DNA from: Bifidobacteriaceae bacterium
GTDB lineage: Bacteria; Actinomycetota; Actinomycetes; Actinomycetales; Bifidobacteriaceae
Assembly: GCA_029227215.1 (NCBI GenBank)
Contig: JAQXZM010000070.1
Coordinates: 1-35,500, forward strand
Reading direction: 5' to 3'
DNA: 35,500 nucleotides
Part shown: piece by piece, positions 12,701-16,200 of the stretch
Position numbering within the stretch: position 1 is the stretch's first letter
How the letters are laid out: the number at the start of each line of letters is the position of its first letter
Notes under the pieces: generated by a model
Database searches by the model: none
Told to the model about the DNA's origin: nothing
What the model saw: only the letters and a program-made list of their open reading frames with translations
Position numbers and translations under genes: made by a program

Positions 12701-13325
12701 CAACACGATCGAGCACGCCATCGGCCGCACGCCGGGCAACCCGCTCTACGTCGTGTCGCAGAAGAGTCTCACCGGCCATGCCAAGGGCGGCGCGTGCGTG
12801 TTCCAGGTCGATGGCCTGACGCAGCTGTTCGCCTCCGGCATCGTGCCGGCGAACGCTTCGCTCGACTGCGTGGACCCCAAGTTGGAGTGCGACGACTTCA
12901 TGGTGTGGCTGCGCGAACCGCTTGATCTGCGCGGTGGAGCGGATGGCGCTGCGGATGGTGCTGATGGTGCTGCGGGTGGTGCTGGCAGCACGGGCCACAC
13001 GGTGAAGGCGGGCCTTGCCACGTCGCTGGGCTTCGGGCACGTCTCGGGCTTCGTGGCGCTTGTGCATCCCGGTGCGTTCGAGGCATCGGTGGCGCGCACG
13101 GCGGGCGAACAGGCGCTCGAGCAGTGGCGCGACCGCGCCAACCGTCGTCTGGCGAAGGGCGCTGCGCGTCTGGAGGCCGGCATGCTCGGCCATGCGCCGC
13201 TGTTCGAGCCGGTGGACGGCCGCCACCTGCGCGAGGATGATCCGCATTACGACGGGCACGAGGTGGAGAAGGCGATGCTCCTCAACCCCGATGCCCGCCT
13301 GGGTGCCGATGGGTATTATGACTGA
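3741..13325 (+). CDS. fas: Type I fatty acid synthase
   Basis: This 3,194-residue cytosolic megasynthase builds long-chain acyl-CoA from acetyl- and malonyl-CoA, with the fused alpha/beta layout of bacterial FAS I. Visible landmarks in order are: acetyltransferase GHSQG with Ser122; enoyl reductase with an FMN-type VLLAGMTPTTVDPE from residue 401; hot-dog dehydratase GDFNPIHTS with His1255; malonyl/palmitoyl transferase GHSLGEYD with Ser1459; an Ala/Pro-rich swinging-arm linker (about 1773-1830); ACP GVSSRRNQ with phosphopantetheine Ser1866; ketoreductase nucleotide loop VVTGVSANS from 2201; ketosynthase SACATAAVS with Cys2820, His2972 (SKHDTST) and His3013 (LTGHAKGG). All catalytic residues I looked for are present. 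It has no C-terminal phosphopantetheinyl transferase, unlike fungal FAS, and depends on the downstream acpS. The ATG has AGAGGAA upstream. Asp/Ser/Ala-rich inserts lie near 949-972 and 2475-2500. Confidence 0.97.
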   Translation: MTSFLTRLGSEQVILTFAGQSTPWTAALKQLADDADLSDRLHAYAADSERLLEPIAADLLATTGKHDDLFDYASDAPVLGAAADAAVSVPGIALAQLGALLSAADLGFKASAVSPVASLGHSQGVLAVDMVRVAHDAPDAQSARDAIVRILAVARLIGAAGARQAHLLGLDGERGTSPMMSIKGATRAQVDELIRRVANPAGPISVGVVNSRTHMVVSGHPADLAKLEQQVAKEHDRQAKLRAQKVRGGRVFDPSVEYLEVTVPFHSELMEPAVEQVAAWAAQCGLDGAQAERLARQVLTDDVDWQQQVADALAKADASKVWFVDFGPGTTAAKLTIALVDGTGAGIVSLATAADRIAAMELDGEPERLADWSAFAPRIIETAAGREVSTAFTRLTGKKPVLLAGMTPTTVDPEIVAAAANDGYWAELAGGGQVTAEVLDTHVAQLQQQLREGASVEFNAMFMDRYLWNFQFGGKRLVPRKRASGAPIDGVVVSAGIPEFDEAVKLVHTLNEDGFPYVAFKPGTVDQIRQVLRIAQAVEPTHIIMEVEGGSAGGHHSWESLDDLLISTYAQVRDQRNVVLVAGGGIGTPGRAADYICGQWSARYGMPLMPVDGVLVGTAVMTAKEAHTSDQVKDLLVATPGIDPDAKDADVFAPLGESWVPSGKERGGMTSGLSHLHADIYEIENASAKAGRLLVYLEKHPDELPARRSEVIDALAATSKPYFGDIETMTYQQWAQRYADLCYPWVDRTFADRFLHLLHRIEARVADQDSGEFASVFADTDAVLDAPAALAKLAEAYPQAATTLVTPMDAAWFPALCREYPKPVPFVPVIDGDLLRWWGRDQLWQSEDPRYSADSVRVIPGPISVAGITTKNEPVTQILGRFTAACLERAAQDGAAESAAFAAREGAADAEMAIRRSPQISWMGHMMDNPAFGTQPGDAVYEITPADGKGSENAADSADSSDSVDSADGSALSQWNLDVHLDTHWDGEADGGTGKHAVRDIVIPLSLDAHAPYLMPVVDKTRLPRHVYAMLAATAGIGNTAITGDVLDAMPQVVEDASDEAQSHPFGHVEAHYTLSANLGPDHETVTGAALPGNLAKVRIVPDALVGPAWPAIYAALGSVHDGSTPIIEGLLNAVHLDHLIRLTDDRDALAAHTGETIDLLAWAEDYVESASGRVITIHVTHTAQDGTPLAEQTERFAIRGRAYSAALSADAPAYGGIEADVRDTPRRLLRRVTITAPTDMTAFARTSGDFNPIHTSRRAAAISGLAAPLVHGMWLSAVAQHAIEARDAKGNAWPILGWTYTMYGMVQLGAKVTIDVERTGRVAGAGIVLEVTCHADGELVSRATAITRAPISAFVYPGQGIQHKGMVLDERAKSAAAREVWERADAVTRSELGFSILAIVRDNPTDITANGVHYHHPDGLLNLTQFTQVALATVAFAQSARLREAGALIEGSYFAGHSLGEYDALSSFAGIIPLETELVLVFHRGSTMHHLIERDEQGRSNYRMGALRPNQFGVGDDGVKEYVAQVAKESGEFLEIVNYNLEGAQYAVAGTIAGLKALREDANRRAKEAGGKPAFMFVPGIDVPFHSSKLRRGVPEFRDKLDALLPQHIDYSRLEGRYIPNLVARPFEMTKDFARSILDVVPSERIKKALEKDSVWDSYAKDDQKLGRLLLTELLSWQFASPVRWIETQRLLFTPREEGGLGVTKYVEVGLGKAPTLANLGTKTLRLPRFEGLDVNVWNVGRDEARVYCTDTDSLVPQDELDAASDAVSISMASGTAAASAAAASAPAATVAQPAATPGAPVAAAVPEPAPAPAAAPAANASGPAADIPFTAADGIMTLLAYESKVRPDQIGDQDTTDTLTNGVSSRRNQLLMDITGELGVPSVEGAAEATVSKLTGIVTTVAPKYHAFGQVLSDAVRERLHALFGSAGIKPTHIVQRLQSTWGLGEGWTAFVTAAILLGTREGASSRGGDLATLPTAPVANTAEADALIDAAVQQVASEHGVAVAPLSAGAGNGGAVVDSAALDAFAGTVTGKDGVLASTARFVLGQLGLSAPKPTGDKDEDARRTVEAVETELGSGWVDQVAPRFDERKAILLDDRWASAREDLAHIYYQHDAERAALDFTGAGAAVAQQAQWYADQAKANGDKKLRDVFRRIAEQAAMSDADLAAADAEAAKKASKKHADDADVRAARRFDGDIAVVTGVSANSIAGQVVAGLLAGGATVIATSHSFRPAIVQWAKKTYRTHATRGAALWLVPANLSSYRDVDALIEWIGSEQRETHGATTTVVKPAMEPTVLFPFAAPPVHGTLADSGALFESQARLMLWSVERLIAGLSAIGADVDVDHRLHVVLPGSPNRGVFGGDGAYGEVKSAFDALVNRARPEHVWSDRVTFAHPKIGWVRGTGLMGGNDPLVKVVEKHGLTTYSTEQIADRLLDLATADSRAKAASDGPLDVDLTGGLGSEPLDIRALRAEAEADAAAEAAKNADSDDSADSAANAAVAKPALIKALPTPRVPRQPGVDLVEWQGVTARPEDEVVIVSIGELGPWGSGRTRFEAELGIHSDGTVKLSAMGVLELAWNMGLVSWQDNPQPGWVDADGEPIAEEDIADRYRDEVIARSGIRPFTDAMGVTYADGTDEESAEVFLDHDVTFSVASLQVADEYVAADPAHTRIGRDEETGEWTVTRTKGASAFVPRRATMTRTVGGQFPDGFDPTRWGIPASMVGDVDPIALWNIVTTVDAFLSAGFSPTELLQAVHPSQVASTQGTGFGGMHSMRQLYVDRYLNKEYPSDILQEALPNVVTAHVMQSYVGGYGVMVQPVSACATAAVSIEEGFDKIRLGKADFVVAGAIDDIGVESVNGFGYMNATANSQEMAAKGIDPRFFSRANDRRRGGFIESQGGGTVLLTRGDIALRLGLPVAGVVGYVRSFADGAHTSIPAPGLGALAAAQGGKDSCLVRDLAALGVTPDDIAVVSKHDTSTNANDPNESELHNTIEHAIGRTPGNPLYVVSQKSLTGHAKGGACVFQVDGLTQLFASGIVPANASLDCVDPKLECDDFMVWLREPLDLRGGADGAADGADGAAGGAGSTGHTVKAGLATSLGFGHVSGFVALVHPGAFEASVARTAGEQALEQWRDRANRRLAKGAARLEAGMLGHAPLFEPVDGRHLREDDPHYDGHEVEKAMLLNPDARLGADGYYD

Positions 13326-13427
13326 CATGCAGCCAGCGGGCTTGCGCGGCACTCTGCACGGGTGCCGCGCCGGTGCCGCCGGCGAATCGTCAGCATGCTG
13401 ATGGGCATTGGCCGATGGGTGTGGATT

Positions 13428-13471
13428 GATTGGCACTCATCGTGCAGATGCCAATCAGGAGGATGCCAATC
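13428..13471 (+). promoter_or_regulatory. Alternative hairpins ahead of the acpS ribosome binding site
   Basis: GATTGGCA (13428-13435) can pair with either of two downstream copies of TGCCAATC, at 13449-13456 or 13464-13471. The second copy ends ten bases before the AAGGAG that precedes acpS. The pairing is seen directly; a role in transcription or translation of acpS is inference. Confidence 0.35.
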
Positions 13472-13491
13472 ATCAATAAATAAGGAGTGAC

Positions 13492-14049
13492 ATGACCGTA
13501 CTGGGACTGGGGCACGACGTGGTGGACGTGGATGCGTTCCGCGAGCAATGCCTCAGCCCCGGCTCGGTCTTCGTGGGCCGTGCGTTCTGCCAGGCGGAGC
13601 GCCTGCAATGCAAAGCGCGAGCCCAGGCGAGCGGCGACGACGAGGTGATGCATCTCGCGGCGCGATGGGCCGGCAAGGAGGCCGTGCTCAAGGCATGGTG
13701 CGAGGCGTTGGGCGGCGCCCCGTATCCGTACACGCTTGACGGGTTCGATTGGAGTGGCATCCGCATCGTGGAGGACGCGCGGCATCGGCCGCATGTGGAG
13801 TTCTCGGTATCGATGGTCCAGGCAGTGGCGGCGAGCGTGGGAGAAGCGTGCGGATTGGGCCTGCGGAGCGGGCGCGGGAGCAGCGGGGCGTCCGCGTCTA
13901 AATCGGGCGCATGTGGATCGGGCGCGCAGAGTGGGCGCGGGGGTAGCGGGGCGTCCACGTGCGGCGATGATGTGACATTGCGCTGGCACATCTCGCTCAG
14001 CCATGATGGTCCGATCGCCTCAGCAATCGCTCTCCTCGAGCGCGTATGA
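13492..14049 (+). CDS. acpS: Holo-ACP synthase (4'-phosphopantetheinyl transferase)
   Basis: It transfers phosphopantetheine from CoA to the ACP serine of the FAS encoded 166 bp upstream. The 185-residue protein has the two family signatures: GLGHDVVDVD at residues 5-14, whose Asp residues bind magnesium, and RWAGKEAVLKAW near 63-74. It ends in a typical SLSHDGPIASAIALLE strand. An SD AAGGAG lies 5 bases from the ATG. Between roughly residues 122 and 158 is a Gly/Ser/Ala-rich insert not expected in the usual AcpS of about 120-150 residues. At DNA level the insert holds a 31-bp segment repeated 63 bp later (13867 and 13930), so it looks like a recent in-frame expansion. The insert falls before the last strand and need not destroy activity. 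Confidence 0.9.
   Translation: MTVLGLGHDVVDVDAFREQCLSPGSVFVGRAFCQAERLQCKARAQASGDDEVMHLAARWAGKEAVLKAWCEALGGAPYPYTLDGFDWSGIRIVEDARHRPHVEFSVSMVQAVAASVGEACGLGLRSGRGSSGASASKSGACGSGAQSGRGGSGASTCGDDVTLRWHISLSHDGPIASAIALLERV
13867..13960 (+). repeat. 63-bp direct repeat inside acpS
   Basis: A 31-bp GC-rich segment starting at 13867 recurs at 13930 with a handful of substitutions. The period is 63 bp, or 21 codons, so the reading frame is kept. It encodes the Gly/Ser/Ala-rich insert of AcpS. Confidence 0.7.
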
Positions 14050-14359
14050 GCCCCTCCCGCCCAGCTTGGGGTTTGGAGCAGCATTCGTGCTGATTTTCGC
14101 CAAAATGCTGGCCACAATGCCAAGCCGGGCGAGGAATATTCTGCCGAACTTGCGGTATCGGCCAGCATTCTGGCTGATTCTTGCTGAAATGATGGCCATG
14201 ATGCCAAGTCGGGCGGGATGGCTTTCGCCAGGCTTGGGGTTTCGACCAAGGCTGCTGGAATTGGGGTAGGGAGAATTATCGCGGGGAGAGAGCGGCGACG
14301 CCCGTTATTGGGGGCGCCGTGATCGCCAGGATTGGTGTGATTGTCAGTGTTGCCGTGGC
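14050..14359. other. Gap after acpS: tandem repeat plus decayed coding sequence
   Basis: No gene is called here. The first 200 bases are an 84-bp tandem array. From 14270 the frame of the following toxin-like ORF stays open but lacks a convincing start or ribosome binding site. The translation just before 14360 (Cys/Gly-rich, ending in CRGVAYLSE) resembles scrambled MuF protein sequence, which suggests that the upstream part of that gene has been lost. Confidence 0.5.
14063..14256. repeat. 84-bp tandem repeat, about 2.3 units
   Basis: Anchors AGCTTGGGG (14063), AACTTGCGG (14147) and GGCTTGGGG (14231) are exactly 84 bp apart. The first two units are about three quarters identical over their first 72 bases and contain no indels. 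The period is 28 codons, and one plus-strand frame from 14003 stays open to 14269, but its start lies inside acpS and the translation looks like no known protein. I treat the array as non-coding or as a coding relic. Confidence 0.7.
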
Positions 14360-15187
14360 GTGGCGTATTTGTCTGAGGGGTCGGCTGCGCGGAGCGTGCA
14401 TGCGCATTGTGATTGTCAGGTGGTGCCTGATTTCGGCAGTGGCGTGCAGGGCTATAGCGCGAAGCCTTACAGGGATTTGTATGACCGTGCGCGTGCCGTG
14501 GTTGGCGTGGATGCGTCGGCTGGCGAGGTGCTGGCCGTGATGCGCCGTCTGCCTGGCGCGGGCTTGTCGGATGGCGTGGGCGGCGGGAAGCCGCCACGAT
14601 CGGGTGGAGGTTCTGGTTCTGGCTCGTCTGGCGGCGGTAACCCGCCTGGCAGTGGCAACGGGCATGGTTCCGGTTCGGCTGGCGATTGCTGGCGCGTGCC
14701 GCACTCGCCTAACGAGGAGCGCATCCTGTCGCTGCGCGGGTGCGGCGACGTGACCGACGAGGAATGGCGCAGGCGGCAGGAGGCTGTCGGCGTTCCCGGT
14801 TCGGTGGAGGCGCTGTACCCGCAGGAGATCGTGTTCCTCGAGCGGTTCGAGAATCTCGGCAACCACGTCGAATGGATACCGCGAGACGTTGAGAACGCTA
14901 TTTCATCTAACGATTTCAAATGGTTGGAGACTGGCGAACTATGCGAACTCAAGTCAATGGCGAGCTCTGACTACGGGCATATCGCCGACCGCATCAGCAA
15001 GGCGGTGCGCAGTGCTTCCGAGAATCATCACGTCGTGAAGGATTGCTTCGTGATCGACATCGGCGGCGTCAAGGCATCAGACAAACTTTTGCGGCAACTC
15101 GGTGGGTACAACTCGCGTGATTGGAAAATACGCAGGCTATTCCTCCTGGACGCAAACGGTTTCAGGGAGATAGAGCTCAGGGAATGA
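14360..15187 (+). CDS. MuF-type phage head protein remnant with CdiA-CT-like toxin domain
   Basis: The 275-residue frame (GTG at 14360, no clear SD) opens with HAHCDCQVVPDFG and GYSAKPYRDLYDRA. This matches the end of SPP1 gp7/MuF-type minor head proteins of actinophages. A Gly/Ser/Pro-rich linker (about 77-114) leads to a roughly 110-residue C-terminal domain with Asp185 and a Glu196-Leu-Lys198 (ExK) motif, then a helix-rich segment ending in VIDIGG and RRLFLLDANG. That layout is typical of the CdiA C-terminal tRNase domain, a PD-(D/E)XK-like toxin found on MuF proteins and contact-dependent inhibition systems. The N-terminal MuF body is missing, so the gene is truncated. Base composition of the toxin part is visibly less GC-rich than its neighbours, which points to transfer. 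No immunity gene follows; the next gene is tRNA-Tyr. Whether it is expressed is unknown. Confidence 0.6.
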   Translation: MAYLSEGSAARSVHAHCDCQVVPDFGSGVQGYSAKPYRDLYDRARAVVGVDASAGEVLAVMRRLPGAGLSDGVGGGKPPRSGGGSGSGSSGGGNPPGSGNGHGSGSAGDCWRVPHSPNEERILSLRGCGDVTDEEWRRRQEAVGVPGSVEALYPQEIVFLERFENLGNHVEWIPRDVENAISSNDFKWLETGELCELKSMASSDYGHIADRISKAVRSASENHHVVKDCFVIDIGGVKASDKLLRQLGGYNSRDWKIRRLFLLDANGFREIELRE

Positions 15188-15188
15188 A

Positions 15189-15252
15189 ACAGCCGGAAGC
15201 ACCCCTCCGCTCATTGCGTTTTATTTCAACGCCGCAGAGGACCTCCGGCTGT
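15189..15252 (+). terminator. Long structured hairpin after the toxin remnant
   Basis: ACAGCCGGA (15189-15197) pairs perfectly with TCCGGCTGT (15244-15252). Inside, GCGTT/AACGC and CCTC/GAGG-type pairings nest, giving one compound hairpin that begins two bases after the stop codon. There is no strong U-run. It probably ends the transcript or separates it from the tRNA; a boundary role is inference. Confidence 0.5.
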
Positions 15253-15274
15253 AATCCGATGTTATCACATTTTT

Positions 15275-15357
15275 GGCGGTTTGCCTGAGTGGTCGAAAGG
15301 GCCCGGCTGTAAACCGGGTGGCTTAGCCCCGCGCTGGTCCGAACCCAGCAGCCGCCA
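15275..15357 (+). tRNA. tRNA-Tyr (GTA)
   Basis: A full class II cloverleaf of 83 bases can be drawn by hand. The acceptor GGCGGTT pairs with AGCCGCC (one G-U), followed by discriminator A. The D-arm is CCT/AGG. The anticodon arm is CCCGG-CTGTAAA-CCGGG with GTA at the anticodon positions. A 14-base variable arm contains GGC-TTA-GCC. The T-arm is GCTGG-TCCGAAC-CCAGC. The CCA end is not fully encoded. The T-loop has C where almost all tRNAs have T (pseudouridine 55). A GCCGCC/GGCGGC hairpin at 15366-15382 follows. Confidence 0.9.
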
Positions 15358-15421
15358 CCGATATCGCCGCCAGCATGGCGGCTTCACCATCGCCCACGGC
15401 GCTCTGTCGCGGGCAGCATCA

Positions 15422-15539
15422 GGGTGCGCATGGTGGCGTGCCGGTCGCGTGTTTCCACTCCCTTTCCACGCCCAAGCGCGGCGGCAGGAGAGGATGCCGC
15501 CGCGCCCGACGCGCATGGGTCCGAATCCCATCGCATCCA
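15422..15539 (+). other. tRNA-like fold (possible decayed or atypical tRNA)
   Basis: GGGTGCG (15422-15428) pairs with CGCATCC (15532-15538, one G-U) and is followed by A as discriminator. Directly abutting is a T-arm ATGGG-TCCGAAT-CCCAT (15515-15531), with the same C at position 55 as the adjacent tRNA-Tyr. A 10-bp hairpin (15476-15485 with 15496-15505) sits where a class II variable arm would be, and GTGGCG...CGCG near 15434 recalls a leucine tRNA D-arm. No 5-bp/7-base anticodon arm can be formed and the element is 118 bases long. It is either a decayed tRNA or a tRNA mimic. Confidence 0.3.
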
Positions 15540-15716
15540 CGACACTCCGCACGCGGGGTCTTCCGCATGAAAGGCGACGGAGAATGATTCGGAGATGGCA
15601 ATAGGCGACACCTGCAGGAAGCGTTGCCGCTCTCTCCCCGTGATATTTCAACTGGTGTGGTGTCGCAATGGGGATGTTTGGCGTGTCGCGGGCATGGATG
15701 CTGTATGCTCAAGTTA

Positions 15717-15746
15717 TTCGAACAAACGTTCGAATATCAATATAGT
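15717..15746 (+). promoter_or_regulatory. Putative SOS-controlled promoter over the LexA box
   Basis: On the plus strand TTCGAA (15717-15722), an 18-bp spacer and TATAGT (15741-15746) form a plausible promoter with the LexA box covering the -35 and the spacer start. On the minus strand TTGATA (15740-15735), 18 bp and TAACTT (15716-15711) bracket the same box. The direction is therefore undecided. Confidence 0.4.
15719..15732. promoter_or_regulatory. LexA/SOS box
   Basis: CGAACAAACGTTCG is an exact match to the Gram-positive and actinobacterial LexA operator CGAAC-N4-GTTCG. The symmetry extends to 9-bp arms (15715-15723 and 15728-15736). It lies about 470 bp before adnA, the nearest plus-strand gene, which acts in double-strand-break repair, so SOS control of adnAB through a long leader is plausible. 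A 23-codon hydrophobic frame at 15765-15836 is the alternative target. Confidence 0.75.
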
Positions 15747-16200
15747 TCCTCCGATTCGACTTCGGTGTTGGCTGTGCTGGTTTCGCTGTTTCTGGTGGCT
15801 CTGGCGCAGATGTTGCGCATTGATATGGAGACCTGATTGTCTGGCACGCCAAATGATCAGGTATTGGTTGAGTGAGCGGGTTCCCTGGGACCTGATAGTG
15901 GGGCGGTGGCTTTTCTGGCAGCGACACGCGGTATGAAAAAGGCCATCGCGATGCGGATAGTGTGGAAGTCGATGGGTGGAACCACAACGTCGGTATCTGC
16001 GTAGATATCGGGAGAGGCGGCGTCATCATGGCACCATCTTGTTCGCAATTGTCCTCGGGCATACATGCGTGCACGGCATTGTCGCAGGCGTTTCGCGATG
16101 TGAGGCGAATCGCGTTGCACATTGTGGCGTGGATATAGATGACGGATAACTCAACGGAAAACGGTTACGGACTTTTCATGTGCTCAGAAGGGAGTCATCG

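Larger units (their letters stand above)
15358..16200. other. 843-bp gap: tRNA-like fold, SOS box, no convincing protein gene
   Basis: After the tRNA-Tyr hairpin this stretch holds a tRNA-like element (15422-15539), an inverted repeat GCGACACC/GGTGTCGC (15605-15612 and 15659-15666), a LexA box (15719-15732) and then about 460 bases without recognised signals up to adnA. Several open frames of 60-137 codons cross it on both strands, but none has a good SD, family resemblance or consistent codon bias. A weak TTGCAC (16115) with a TA-rich segment at 16134-16140 could be a local adnA promoter, but the spacing is poor. Confidence 0.6.

Noticed and set aside
3741-13325. Polyketide synthase
   Set aside because: The domain order AT-ER-DH-MPT-ACP-KR-KS with an FMN-type ER and the GVSSRRNQ ACP motif is specific to type I FAS of the fungal/actinobacterial kind.
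3564-13436. Very long open frames on the minus strand opposite fas (1,141 and 1,557 codons)
   Set aside because: They are His/Val/Ala/Gly/Arg-rich translations of the complement of a high-GC gene, with no family motifs. The plus strand has a full set of FAS active sites.
14003-14269. 88-codon frame over the 84-bp repeat
   Set aside because: It starts within acpS without an SD and mostly translates the repeat. It may be a relic, but there is no support for a gene.
14360-15357. Intact prophage or integrative element using tRNA-Tyr as att site
   Set aside because: No integrase, no capsid or tail genes, and no duplicated tRNA 3' end as a direct repeat; only one truncated phage-like gene is visible.
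15705-15764. Longer version of the mini-ORF starting at ATG 15705
   Set aside because: Its 5' part runs through the LexA box and promoter, so a LexA-controlled transcript would begin downstream of this ATG. No SD is present.
15709-16122. 137-codon minus-strand frame
   Set aside because: No SD, no recognisable domain, Pro/Thr-rich random-looking translation.
16180-16200. ATG at 16180 as adnA start
   Set aside because: AAGGGAG lies after it and is correctly placed for the ATG at 16201.
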